Assembly: GCA_958450365.1 (NCBI GenBank)
Contig: CAUEEP010000936.1
Coordinates: 1-64,000 of the forward strand
Source of the DNA: Mesorhabditis belari
Taxonomy: Eukaryota; Nematoda; Chromadorea; Rhabditida; Rhabditidae
Direction of reading: 5' to 3'
DNA: 64,000 bases
How positions within the stretch are numbered: the first letter of the stretch is position 1; every line of letters starts with the position of its first letter. Below, one piece after another: positions 35,301 through 44,360 of this stretch. Made by a program: the position numbers and the translations under genes. The notes under the pieces were generated by a model. The model saw nothing but the letters and a program-made list of their open reading frames with translations. It was not told the DNA's origin and did no database searches.

Positions 35301-36706
35301 CCGGGGAATCGTTTGTTTTTCGCGTTGACAAAAATGATATCGCCGATTTACCGGTAGAAGCTTGCTGTAGACAGATGACCATTAATCTTTTAGATAATTT
35401 ATCAATGGGTTGGCAATTCATCGGATGAGCCCGACAAGGCTCCGCAAATGTTCATGGCAGCCGGAGATAGACTGATGATTGTAAGTCACTAACAAGACAC
35501 TGTAAACCTTGGAAAAACCCCAAATCATGAACTGTTAAGCTCCAGATCAGGATTCGTGCTTAGAAGGCCAGGCTAGAACCAAAGTTTCTGGTTGATCAAT
35601 GGATTTTCAAGGGTTGTAAAGCAGGGCTTTGGCTGTTTCTCTTCTGTTTCTGGAAGTATTAGAAGTTACTGATTGTCCTGATGTAACAGTACGACTGAAT
35701 TTTTTCAAAACCTTGTTTTTCGATATAAAGTTGTTATTAGGTTGACAAGAAAGTTCGTAGAAAAAGTTTGTACAATAATTTCTCAAAAACTAAAGCCTGT
35801 ATTTATTCAAGATAATCACCATTTATTGAGCAAAGCACAGTTTCCTTTCTCCTAAAAGTTCTTTGGCTGGCGGTCGAAGAAACCACGGAGTTTTCGGAGT
35901 CCGTTTTCGACCTCAGCTCGGTCCCCGAAGTGCTCAAGTTCTGCAGCTAGCTTCCGGAAAAAATGAAAATCTTGTAGTCTTGTCCATAAAAAAATATGAA
36001 TCTCTTCATGAACCTACTTGACTGGAACTTTTTTTGACAAAAAACAAAATGACACGTCGAAGATGACCATCGAGCAGCTCTTGAGGAGCCTCCAAAGAAA
36101 TAAAAATAAAGCTAACAAGCAAACGAATTTCATTTGGACTTTTCAGCGATCAATAGGATAGAATTGAAGTAAACAAACTCCTTTATTAAATACTCTGATG
36201 CTCAAAGCGCTAGAGAAATCAGAGACAAAAAAATTCCACGGTTTTTTCTTGCCAACCTAATAGTTTTGGGTTCGGTTCTGACAAACAAAATGCTGAAAGG
36301 AGAACTTGGTGTGCTAGAAAGGTTGTACTTTGATTTTTTTAGGTTCAAAGTACAATTTGAAAGATCCCACTACTCACCAAAAGTAATACGATAATCTGAA
36401 AGTGGTACCCTTACTTCGAACCCGCTTGCAATTCACAACTGATAGTAAATCTAAATAGGAATACACAAAGTACCCCAAAACAGACTACTTACTTGCAAAT
36501 TTCGAATTAGAAACTATCAAAAAACATTCAGACAATAACATCAAATTTAGGTTGGATCGGGAACAGGAGATGCGATTCGAATCTCGGAGGAGTTGAGCTG
36601 TGGGATGTCTGGCCAATCAGCGACTTTCGGCTCTCCGCCACTCGTCGACTCTCGCGCTTTCGATATTCACGAATTGGAGGTGTTCAATGTGAGCTCGACT
36701 CAATGA
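20350..36706 (+). CDS. TBC1D24-like protein: TBC domain plus C-terminal TLDc domain (C. elegans tbc-7 type)
   Basis: Confident exons: 28859-29003, 30820-30959, 31469-31552, 32795-32935, 33177-33320, 33358-33450, 33500-33592, 34423-34510, 34553-34673, 35125-35244, 35290-35353, 35394-35480, 36551-36706, all phase-consistent (492 codons). A preceding exon ends at 28719 (...SSDSGVSFDLDSALPHQ). Probable N-terminal exons: 20350-20447, 22655-22771 and one starting 28430. The TBC part runs from VKKLLRKGGWPLHHDVRKQL through YPLCALLLHFMSDTDAYACT to RVMDCYLVEGQKFILRAAIA. I see no arginine or glutamine finger, as in TBC1D24. The TLDc part has SADGAY-like GEVLGAYCSASWSERN, YFGTGESFVFR and VGSGTGDAIRI, ending LEVFNVSSTQ. 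Human TBC1D24 acts in membrane traffic and oxidative-stress resistance. Introns reach 5.6 kb and are packed with repeats. Confidence 0.88.
20575..20945. mobile_element. Long foldback element, TIR TACAGGATGACTGAAAAGTC
   Basis: Two arms of about 160 bases are nearly perfect inverted copies around a short AT-rich loop near 20765. Because the arms match, both strands show an 82-residue open frame with almost the same translation. That coincidence reflects palindromy and not a gene. It lies in the first large intron of the TBC-TLDc gene. Confidence 0.85.
21882..21958 (-). repeat. tRNA-like sequence with strong B-box
   Basis: The minus strand has GTGTGGCTCGTCGGTAGAGCC as a D-arm, a stem-loop GTCCGGTAAGCGGAC in place of the anticodon arm and GGGTTCGAATCCC as T-arm. 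The anticodon loop is only five bases, so it is unlikely to be a working tRNA. Flanking blocks (AATTTGCTAA..TTATCA, AGGTCAAAGGGT) recur at 22045-22160, suggesting two partial copies of one tRNA-derived repeat. Confidence 0.5.
22960..23222 (+). pseudogene. Duplicated fragment of the MPDU1-like gene (exon 2, intron 2 with tRNA)
   Basis: This matches 40885-41145 of the MPDU1-like gene almost base for base, from GATGATAACAGCCGC through the exon end, the intronic tRNA-Ala and on to CAATGACAGAGATT. The exon copy reads MITAASTLVYFQKFAKILNT, then TRSA and a stop. The PQ of the PQ-loop has become QK, and the splice donor GTGAGT is now ATGAAT. It lies in an intron of the TBC-TLDc gene, about 18 kb from its parent. 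Confidence 0.9.
23103..23174 (-). tRNA. tRNA-Ala (anticodon AGC), duplicated copy
   Basis: 72 bases that fold as a standard cloverleaf: acceptor GGGGGTA/TACCTCC, D-arm AGCTCAGTGGTAGAGC, anticodon arm CTCGCTTAGCATGCGAG with AGC, T-arm around GGGGTTCAATTCCCC, discriminator A. The sequence is identical to the copy at 41021-41092, so it probably still works. Confidence 0.95.
23305..23379 (+). tRNA. tRNA-like sequence, possibly a degenerate tRNA (loop CCTGTAA)
   Basis: A seven-pair acceptor GTGCGTT/GGCGCAC forms, with D-arm GGTTTAGTGGTTAGCAC and B-box GGATTCGAGTCCC. The anticodon loop would be CCTGTAA, with C at position 33, and the T-stem is poor. I call it tRNA-derived, perhaps an old tRNA gene. 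It lies 130 bases downstream of the duplicated tRNA-Ala. Confidence 0.45.
23630..23943. mobile_element. Inverted-repeat element, arms TTTCACATATAGATTCAAGA
   Basis: The left arm (AAATTTCACATATAGATTC, CCCTTCTATCCATCGA, AATCGGGTTTAAG) is mirrored at the right (AAACCCGATTGAAAGTCC, ATGGATAGAAGGG, GAATCTATATGTGAAATTT). Outer ends are GGCACCTTC / GAAGGTTCC. No coding capacity. Confidence 0.75.
25142..25652. mobile_element. MITE family TTAGGTTG...AAGTCTTT, copy 2
   Basis: It starts TTAGGTTGGCCGGAAAGTCT and ends AAGACTTTCAGGTGAAACCAA, a TIR match. The interior, read on the other strand, shares ATCTTTTGTCTA..AAAATCGGTTTC and TTTGTCTATCTACCTAACTT with copies 1 and 4. Confidence 0.6.
27050..27400. repeat. 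Minisatellite: GCTACAGTGCCTCAACTT and degenerate GCTACAGTACCCTAGCT units
   Basis: A core of five perfect 18-base units spans 27194-27283. It is embedded in about 350 bases of drifting units in which GCTACAGTACCC or its complement recurs. It lies in a TBC-TLDc intron. Confidence 0.85.
28148..28219 (+). repeat. tRNA-like sequence
   Basis: A-box TAGCCTAATGGTAGTG and B-box GGTTTGATTCC, with possible end pairing CCGTG/TACGG. The anticodon arm is not canonical. Probably a tRNA-derived repeat. Confidence 0.4.
29098..29616. mobile_element. MITE family TTAGGTTG...AAGTCTTT, copy 3 (best preserved)
   Basis: The ends TAGGTTGATGCATAAGTCTT and AAGACTTATGCATCAACCTA are perfect inverted repeats flanked by TA. 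The 470-base interior aligns with 13960-14481 along its length. No transposase frame survives. Confidence 0.8.
30990..31283. repeat. Partial copy of the tRNA-like foldback element at 10821-11781
   Basis: It shares the tRNA-like segment AAAAAGGAATCGAAC (B-box on the minus strand), the tract AACACGTATAACTTTTTATAGA and the right end GGTTGCCTTTCCC with the element at 10.8-11.8 kb. It lacks a recognisable left arm. It lies in the intron after the 30820-30959 exon. Confidence 0.7.
33597..33910. repeat. Degenerate tandem repeat around TACAGTAnGACT
   Basis: The motif CTACAGTA with a following (A/T)GACTG or GGATTAC recurs about every 18-22 bases for roughly 300 bases. It lies in a TBC-TLDc intron and runs up to the left end of the next inverted-repeat element. 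Confidence 0.7.
33911..34277. mobile_element. Inverted-repeat element, TIR TACA(T/G)GGTGGTCCACA
   Basis: Arms carry AAAGCGCCGCGCTCTAGAGG, TTGGCCAAAATTGAATCGAT and TCTAATCGATTCAAGC, mirrored with few changes at the right side. The ends are TA-flanked. It sits in a TBC-TLDc intron. Confidence 0.8.
34738..34972. mobile_element. Inverted-repeat element, TIR TACA(C/G)TACTGGACAATG
   Basis: Left TACACTACTGGACAATGAAA and right TTTCATTGTCCAGTACTGTA match inverted, as do ATCGTGACTTTCG / CGAAAGTGACGA and GTAACTCCATTGTCTTT / AAGACAAGGGAGTTAC. 235 bases, no coding. Confidence 0.8.
35737..36260 (-). mobile_element. Decayed mariner-like element with transposase C-terminal remnant
   Basis: Ends are TTAGGTTGACAAGAAAG and its mirror TTTCTTGCCAACCTAA. 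On the minus strand near 35985-35820 a frame reads LAAELEHFGDRAEVENGL, then FFDRQPKNF, the C-terminal signature of mariner transposases (..DREEV..FFxxQPxxFY). The catalytic core has been deleted, leaving 524 bases. Confidence 0.75.
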
Positions 36707-36779
36707 ATTTTTTCATTTAGTTCAATTTAATCCAAAAATTCAATTCTGCCAGTAGTTTAGTATCTGTATTGTAGTAATC

Positions 36780-36785
36780 AATAAA
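36780..36785 (+). terminator. AATAAA polyadenylation signal 74 bases after the TBC-TLDc stop
   Basis: A canonical AATAAA lies downstream of the stop codon at 36704-36706. It supports the first TLDc copy having its own 3' end. Confidence 0.6.
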
Positions 36786-37287
36786 ATTTTAAGAAACTCG
36801 TAAACGCTTGTCATCTAGCGCACTGAAATGGCAGTAAAGCCAAGATTCAAGGCACTAGACTGCTTGCGTTTACATTTTTTCTGCATTTTACAGTTACATT
36901 TTTTTGCATCCTAGTCACTTTTTGCGTTTTGCTCTAATCGATTTGTTTTTCACTTATTTTGCATTTTAAAAAAATCCAAACTTCTTCCATTTCCACGCTT
37001 GCCATATATAAAAGTTCTCATATGCCAAATTTTCCATTTTCGTTGACTTTTTGAGATTCAAAAACGTCAGTGCAATATTTATTCGTTCTGTAGTTGTTTT
37101 TGTTTCTATTTACAGCTTTAATTTGATTCTGATTTGATTCAGGTACATTATGATAAAGGCCTGGAAAATTTGCAATAAAATTTATTAGTGATTCGTTTTT
37201 GGATAAGCAGAGCTTCTCAAAAAGCACCAAAACAGAGAAAAACAAAGAAAAATCCAATTTGCGTATAAGTTTATCAGCTTGTTTTAA

Positions 37288-37972
37288 GGGTCTATCCCAA
37301 AACAGCGCCGCCAGAATAGCGCCGACCAAAACAGCGCCACCCAAAATAGCGCCGTACCCAAAACAGCGCCAATGAAAAACGCCCAAAACAGCGCCGATGC
37401 AAAACAAAGTTTTTTTTCTTTTACAATGTACACTCATTTTTTTTATTAGCAGCTTTTAATTTTGATAATTTATTTAAAAATAACATGACCAACAACAATA
37501 AACGATAACAATTAAACGATGCATAAAAAACATTAAAATAGCATGAAATTAATAGTCCAAGAGACTCTGAAACATCATAACACTAGCGATGATGAACATA
37601 AACGGCTAGAGCTTTCAAGTGAACCGTAGTAGAAATAAAAAGTTAGTGAAAATGTTAAAAAACAGGCCGTAAAAGGAAAAAAAAATGTTATTTTTGGTTA
37701 AAGCCAATTTTATAAACGCTATCGCAGGTTTCTATGCGTAAAGCTTTAAAAAAATCGGATTCTCCGCCTTTTTTACCCTAAAAACACAAAAAGTGGACAG
37801 AAAAAGTTAAAAACAGCAAAGAAAAAGCAAAAGCAAAAATCTATAAAATAATTTTTTTTGCTCGTCGCTGTTTTGGGCGTTTTTGCATTGGCGCTGTTTT
37901 GGGTGGCGCTGTTTTGGGTACGGCGCTGTTTTGGTCGGCGCTGTTTTGGCGGCGCTGTTTTGGGATAGACCC
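37288..37972. mobile_element. Foldback element with CAAAACAGCGCC arrays, exact 8-bp target duplication
   Basis: Terminal repeats GGGTCTATCCCAAAACAG and CTGTTTTGGGATAGACCC bound a 685-base element. Each arm holds six or so spaced copies of (C)AAAACAGCGCC, inverted at the other end. TGTTTTAA flanks it on both sides (37280-37287 and 37973-37980). The 8-bp duplication fits hAT- or P-type transposases. The 370-base AT-rich centre has no gene. Confidence 0.85.
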
Positions 37973-38399
37973 TGTTTTAAAATTCGCATTCACAAGTTTT
38001 GACAAAAGATGTTCAGCCTATAAATTGAATAGCCATTAACTGTGTTTATAAAATCATTATTTTCGAAACAGTTCCATTTGCGTCGTTGCTTTTCAAAGCA
38101 ACTTTTTTCCCTCAAAATAGTCCCGTTCTTTTAACAATTTAATCATTTTAAGACAAGAATCTATGCTTAAAAGTGCGTAACGATAGTATTTTTTTGAAAA
38201 GCCTACAAAAGCGCTAAATTACGAAAAAATATATGAAAAGCGTTAAATTGTAGCCCAAGTACACTTCTTCACCATTTGAGTACAAAATGTTTGCATGTTT
38301 TTTGGGCCCATCTCTCCAATTTCCTCCTTTTTATCCCGGTGTCGATTATTGTGTTTTTAGAATACAAACGAATCTCTGGGTGTCTCTGTATCGTGAAAA

Positions 38400-39958
38400 A
38401 TGCTGTTATGTTGCAGAGTGAGGAGATCTCCGAAGGCTTGTGCGGTTGATGTGGACGAGGAAGGGCCCTATCTGCCAGCTGTTTCATTTATCATGCGTCG
38501 TCTACCCTCGCAACTTTTCGACGAGTCTTTTCGGAGCACAATCCGTGAGTGTTTTTGCAAGTATGGTGTTAAGGGTCCTTGTTTATTATTAAGGGTACAT
38601 GCAAAATAAAAATTATTTGTGAGGGGTAATTTTCCCTTTACTTTTTACCACTTCCATAATTACCAAACAAGAAACAGGTTTTGCGGTATTATTTAATTGG
38701 TATGATAAGCTCTTTTTCCGTTTTCAAGGTTAAAAACAAATGCGTAACCTATATAGGACAACAACGATCATTCCAAAGCAATGCTATTGGGGAATTTAAA
38801 TTAGCTTGTTAGATACGACGTTATTTAAGTATTTATTGCAGCTAAAGATAGAATAATACAAATTCATGTTGATTTCTTTTTCGCCTTAGGGCGATTGCTT
38901 GATCATTTGAAGCAAAAATGAATGTTTTCTACTTGAAATTGCTAAAAATCCGAGGGTCAAATCAACCATGAAATTGACAAATTTTTGTTTTGTATTATAT
39001 TAGTTTGCTAAAGTCGTTTCTTTTAGTTCACGATGAGCAGTCCGCGTATCTCATGAAGAATCTTCCATCGCGTTATCAATTCACTACTCCACAACTCCTT
39101 TATCGTCTCACCGATGATGGAATCTCGTTCAGCCGCTTTTGGGCAAGGTTTTTTTACTTCAAATGCCATAGAATTTCATTTTTTTAGAGTTGAAGACGCC
39201 GAACAATCAATTATGGTTATTCGAACAATTGATGGTGAGATTTTTGGTGCATATTGCAGCTCCTCGTGGATTGAGCGAAAGGACTCCAATGAACGCAAAA
39301 AGAGGAAGTAAGTGTTGCAACTATTTTGATTATATATTTTGCAAATTTTTAGGTACTTTGGAACTGGTGAGTCTTATGTGTTCCGACTAGAAAACACCAA
39401 TTCGAGTGGCTTACCGGTGAATTTATATTAGTCTAGCAGTTTAAATCTCCTTTTTCAGCTTATCTACAATTGGGCTGGTCATGCCATCAAGAATGCACCA
39501 GAATTCTTTATGACTGCCACCGATAAATCGTTGATAGTGAGTTTTTGTTTAATTCGAAATATTTGAAATTTTACCATTTTTGGCTTAATCGACATGAGAA
39601 AACCAAAGATATTCTATTTTCCTTACCACAAGCCTAGTTTTGTTTTAAAAAGTGATGTTTTCAAACATTTTTCATAAATCTTGTTCAAACGTTGGTTTTA
39701 GGTTGGATCTGGTAACGGGGATGCAATTCGGATTGTCGACGAGCTTACGATGGTGCGTTTTAAAATTTGTATTTTGAATTGAATTCAATTTTGCCTAGTT
39801 TCCCAGTAACTAAGGAACCAATCGTTTAAAATACATTAATTTTTGTAAATTTTCAGGGAAGCTCGGCTCATTGTGCCACTTTCAACTCGCCTCCACTTGT
39901 TGATGGCGGGCAATTTGAGATCGAAGAGTTAGAGGTCTTTCGAGTGACGACAATTTAA
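38400..39958 (+). CDS. Free-standing TLDc-domain protein, paralogue of the neighbouring TBC-TLDc gene
   Basis: Exons 38400-38544, 39027-39147, 39188-39307, 39353-39416, 39459-39536, 39702-39752, 39857-39958, all phase-consistent, give about 226 residues. Exons two to four have exactly the lengths of their partners in the TBC-TLDc gene (121, 120, 64). The domain shows LPSRYQFTTPQLLYRLTDDG, GEIFGAYCSSSWIERK, YFGTGESYVFR, IYNWAGHA, VGSGNGDAIRI and CATFNSPPLVDGG, ending LEVFRVTTI. The partner's last exon is split by an intron here. No TBC exons precede it. The first exon may start at ATG 38400 or be spliced at TTGCAG (38411-38416). TLDc proteins often protect against oxidative stress or bind V-ATPase; which role applies here is not shown. 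Confidence 0.85.
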
Positions 39959-40717
39959 GAATTTGAGAATTTCTTTTTATGCACGTGTCATTTATGTTCA
40001 ATTAATTCATGCACTTTAACATTTTGTTGTGATCTCTTCTGTGAACGAGTATATCTTTAGGCGTCATGTACACAATCGTTTCGGTATTTCACTGTGATTT
40101 TTCTTTAAACCGGTTTACAGATGTTGTCACTAATACAAGCCTTTTTCAAAGAAGAATGGGTAAACTTTCACTAGAGTGGAACACGTTCAACTATCTAGGG
40201 TGTGATTGTGTTTTGAAATGACTATGATATTTAATCGGGAAAAGCGGCAATACTTCGACCGATAAGCAAATCTAGACAAGAAAAAGTTTTTTTGGGGTTG
40301 TCACTCAAGATTTTGGACTTTTCACCCCCTAGCAGCACCACTATAGAGAAAGAAAAGAGTACTAGACTAGGAGCGTTCCTTTCTCTTTTCCTCCTTTCCT
40401 TTCTTCAACAGCCATCCAACATAGGGCTATCGATTATATGAAGAGAGCCCACCGAGGCTACTAACAAGCCAATAGAGGGAAGAAAAGGGAGCCAGCTGGT
40501 GGATCGAACACTCACGCATGCATACATTCACGAGTTGACTCTGAATTGTTCTGGCTGGCTATTGATACTTTTATTCTTGGCGACTTGTGGCGGGATTTCT
40601 GAAAGGTGGCTTGATTTGTTTAACTTGGTAGCTAAAGTTGTCCATATTTTTAGATTTAAAATGAAAACACGTTTTCTGGGATGAATTTGACATTTTGACT
40701 AGCTCACCCAATTTCAG
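39959..40717. other. Intergenic between TLDc gene and MPDU1-like gene
   Basis: Nothing recognised beyond short purine- and pyrimidine-rich tracts at 40330-40420. Confidence 0.5.
40712..40717 (+). promoter_or_regulatory. Splice acceptor abutting the MPDU1-like start codon
   Basis: CAATTTCAG is followed immediately by ATG. It is probably a spliced-leader acceptor. Confidence 0.6.
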
Positions 40718-43120
40718 ATGATTCAAATCGATCAATACACAAATGCGGCTCTTAAATATTTATTCCCGAGAAATTGCACAACCGTTCTATTCGCCGAGAT
40801 GGACTTTTTCAAATGTAAACCAAAAAATTCTCTTTGATAACTCGCCAAAAATTTCAGCAAATTGTGCGAAAATCGCGTTTACTCGTTTGTTCTCGGTGAT
40901 GATAACAGCCGCCTCAACACTTGTTTACTTTCCACAGTTTGCGAAAATTTTGAACACCCGCAGTGCCCAGGGAATCAGTTTGCTTTCAGTGGTGAGTTTT
41001 TGCAAAAACAAAAAAATTTCTGGAGGTATGGGGAATTGAACCCCAGACCTCTCGCATGCTAAGCGAGCGCTCTACCACTGAGCTATACCCCCAGGTGATT
41101 GTTGCCTGGAGGAGGTGCCATTTGTCTCTCACAATGACAGAGATTCCAGTTTCTTGGCTTGTTGGGAAGTGCGGGAACTGCCGCCTATGGCTTTCATCGA
41201 GGAACAACGTTTAGGTGAGAGATTTTTGAGAGAAAGAAAATTTCTATTTGAAATTTTACAATTAGAAACCTAGTGAAAAGTGTTTCGATTTAAAAAAAAA
41301 AATATTTGAACTTGTAACATTTCGAGCTTGTGAATTTGAATTTAGATGTTGAAACAATAAGCTTCTGTTATAATTCTTCAGCTGAATATCTTATAATTAG
41401 AAAGACTAATTCTTTTAAAGTAAAATATCACTATTGGATTAAAGAAAAACAAAAAATGGCACAAGTTCAAGTTTTTGATCTTCTCTGGGTTAAAATCCCC
41501 GAGCTTTTTGTTTGTCAGTGTTGCAATTGAGATATTGTGGTGGGTATCAAATGAAACAAGTCTCAAACAAACAATTTTATCTCACAAGTGATCAACTAAC
41601 CCAACTTTCACAGAGAAACACAAATCAATACTGAAAAAGGAGAGAAATTACAGAAAATGTCGGCTTTTATAGCCGCAAAAACGGCACAGTTTTGCTATTC
41701 AGCAGCTTTTTCCCAATTTAGCCTTTTGCACGTCATAATCTGTATAAAAATTTCGTATGTAAAATAGCTTTTCAGCTATTTTAGTGACAAAATTTTCACA
41801 GTTAGTTCTAGGTTTTTTTCTTAAACCATAAAGCAAATGAGATTTTAAGTTTATACCCAAAGATTCAGAGATTTAATGGATCTAAAATTTGATCTTTGTT
41901 TTATTTACTGTTTGCAGCTTGCTGTTTTACTAAACATAACCATTTCAGCAAGTATGGCGACTCGGTTTTCCTCTTCATCCAACAAATGCTTCTTTTCACT
42001 CTCATCCTTCACTATTCCACGCATTCCCCGTTCGCTTTTGCCTTCATTGCAGCCTGTTGGGCGACAATGTTCGCTGTGATTGGCTCCTACATCCCAGCTG
42101 TTGTCCTAAAGGGAATCTTCAAATACTCCATTCACATTGTCATCCTTGCAAAGGTGAGTTGAAAGCCGAAAACTTGTCAAGCTAGCTTTTAAAGAAAAAT
42201 TGAATTTTAGCTCATTCAAGGACGCTTGAACTTCCGAAACAAATCAACTGGTCAGTTATCGCTCACCTCAATGTTTCTGGTGATTTTTGGTGAGTCTGAA
42301 TTATTTATAATTATTGCTTTTTTCATTTGACTATCCTAATTCTTTCAGCTGACATGGCGAGATGTGTAACAAAACGAAACGAATCATTAGAGATGATCTC
42401 GTTGAGGGGAATTTCCATTGCAATGAGTCTCATCATTCTCTGGCAGTTTAGGTAAAGTAAATGAAGAAAGATCTAATTGAAACCTTTTGAATTAGTTTGA
42501 TAAAGCTAACAATAAGAAATTGATAGTTTCTTATTCATTGTCAACTGGAAAATCTCTTTTCTGCAAAAAGTGACTATTAAAAGAGAGACATCTTGTTTAA
42601 AAAATTAAAATTTGCTACATTTCAAGAATGGACTGGTCATTTTTCCTTTAAAAACTCTTGGTCTTATAATTTTTCTCAACTTTCTTGTCTTTGAATCTGT
42701 AATCTTTCAAGGAGAAGACATGTACGTTTTTGCGAATTGTTGAAATAATCTTGGAAGTTTTTTACACCTAAAAACTTGGTTTCAGTAGCATATCTTCTTT
42801 TAAACTACTTTTACATTCCAATCTTTATAAATTTCCAATGTAAAGATCCTATAAATTTGTCCGGCAAAGTTTGAGAAGAAGAAATTTGTATGAAGAAGTT
42901 CGTGCTCTTTGTTGACTTTGTGTGATACTACTTTAGATTTATGGAAAATAATAACCTGCTTAATTTCAAGAATGGACTGGTCATTTTTCCTTTAAAAACT
43001 CTTGGTCTGATAATTTTGTAATCAATTTAATTCAGAATCTATCGCCAGAAGCCTGTGCCTGAACTGAAAGCATCCGACGAGGCGCCGAAAAAACCGGAAC
43101 GACGCAGAAAATCGGAGTGA
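40718..43120 (+). CDS. MPDU1-like PQ-loop membrane protein (dolichol-phosphate-mannose utilisation)
   Basis: MPDU1 is a seven-helix ER membrane protein needed to use dolichol-linked mannose and glucose in glycan and GPI assembly. Exons 40718-40814, 40858-40991, 41150-41214, 41949-42153, 42211-42289, 42349-42451, 43036-43120 are phase-consistent and give 255 residues; the human protein has 247. It shows the conserved start region KYLFPRNCTTVLF, the first PQ-loop YFPQFAKILNTRSAQGISLL, then GSAGTAAYGFHRGTTFSKYG, a helix-rich middle, and the second loop region GQLSLTSMFLVIF with RCVTKRNESLEMISL. The C-terminus is basic (KKPERRRKSE). Intron 2 (158 bases) holds a tRNA-Ala on the other strand. Family call is firm. 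Confidence 0.93.
41021..41092 (-). tRNA. tRNA-Ala (anticodon AGC), antisense in MPDU1-like intron 2
   Basis: A complete 72-base cloverleaf: GGGGGTA/TACCTCC acceptor, AGCTCAGTGGTAGAGC, CTTAGCA anticodon loop, GGGGTTCAATTCCCC, discriminator A. It fills nearly half of a 158-base intron on the opposite strand. Identical to 23103-23174. Confidence 0.97.
42614..43016. repeat. Direct repeat of ~55 bases within MPDU1-like intron 6
   Basis: TTTCAAGAATGGACTGGTCA and the following TTTTTCCTTTAAAAACTCTT GGTCT block occur at about 42620-42675 and again at 42964-43013, almost identical. Origin unknown. Confidence 0.85.
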
Positions 43121-44360
43121 TTCTTGTGTACAATTTTTGGATCTCAATGAAATTGCTCATATTTTCAGTGATCGGATAAATTTCACTTTGATTATTAAAA
43201 GTTCAAATTACAATCAAATGTATCTTTGGGAACCCAAAGAGTAAGCTGTATTTGAGGTATTTTCGGGGGTGAGATCCTTTTGTCTTTGAGTCTTTCAGCT
43301 TCTCATCAATGTTGCCTTTGGGGGAAAAGAAGAAGAGTCTTTTTTTAGTTAAAAGAGACTTCCTTGTACGTGAAAAGCGATTTTGTAAGCAAAAAGCGAT
43401 TTTTTTTCGGTTTAAGCCCAGAAAGTTGACATTTCCTTATTGGTAAAGCTTCTGATCAACAACAAAAGTGATTCATAGAGTTGAGAAAGGTTTTGAGAAT
43501 AGTACTGTACTTTTGAAGCTCAAAGAAGAAGACTTTTTATTTTTTCTAGAGATCTTTTTTATTTTAACTTGCTAAGTTGTAAATTTCTCAAATTTTCTCA
43601 AAACTTTCTCAAATTCTCAGCTGTTAAGAGAAAACAAAGAAAATTAAGTCTGCCAGATATAATCTTTCTATTATTAATTAAAAAGCTGGCTTCAATCGTG
43701 CTAAAAGTGAATCAACTTCAAGTAAAATGTTAAAAAAACTAATCTTTCATTAAAAGTTTATTTATTTTTATGAAGAACCGTCTTTTCTACAAATCTTAGC
43801 AAATAAAAACGTTTGTGATTTCGTTTAGATTCTATTTTTGTTAAAACTTTGTCGTTTTCTTGCAGATCTTCAAAGATTTAGGTATCTTTTCAACAAAATT
43901 TCCTTTTTTTTCTGTCAGTTTTCTGGCAAGTCTGGAAAATGTTCACTTGCAAATCTTGAATCTAATAGACAACAAGGCTAACTGTATTGTTAGCTACACA
44001 ACTACAAAAGCTACAAAAGCTAATCTAAAAGTCTGATCTTGAACCGTTGAAAAACTTTGTGGTAAAGAGAAATTTTCGAGACCAAGACGTGCTACTCTAT
44101 TTGGCTTAGGGGTGACCGAAGGGTCCTCTTCTCTCACTCTCTTAAAGAGAAGAGAAAAGAGGAGAGAGGTAAGTAGGAGAATCAAACTAAAAAAGGAAAA
44201 GAAAAAAAAGAAAATACTCTCTTATAGAGCCTGACACCACACAAACGCATCGCACCTTCTTCAGTAAATCGCATTGACGGAGTCTTTTTTGTTCTTCACT
44301 TTATCAATTGATTGACCTTTGTGGAACCTAGTTTTTGCAAATTCCCTAATGCGTTTTCTA

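Noticed and set aside
37018..37437. A 139-codon minus-strand open frame with Gly/Ala-rich repeats
   Set aside because: Its repetitive part (GAVL, GAIL) is simply translation of the CAAAACAGCGCC array.
37290..37972. CRISPR-like spaced repeats (CAAAACAGCGCC)
   Set aside because: The units are mirrored between two arms, with short irregular spacing and TIR plus target duplication, in a eukaryotic genome; this is a transposon structure.
34423..39958. One gene with two TLDc domains in a row
   Set aside because: The first TLDc copy ends in its own stop codon followed by AATAAA, so the two domains cannot be read as one chain without skipping.
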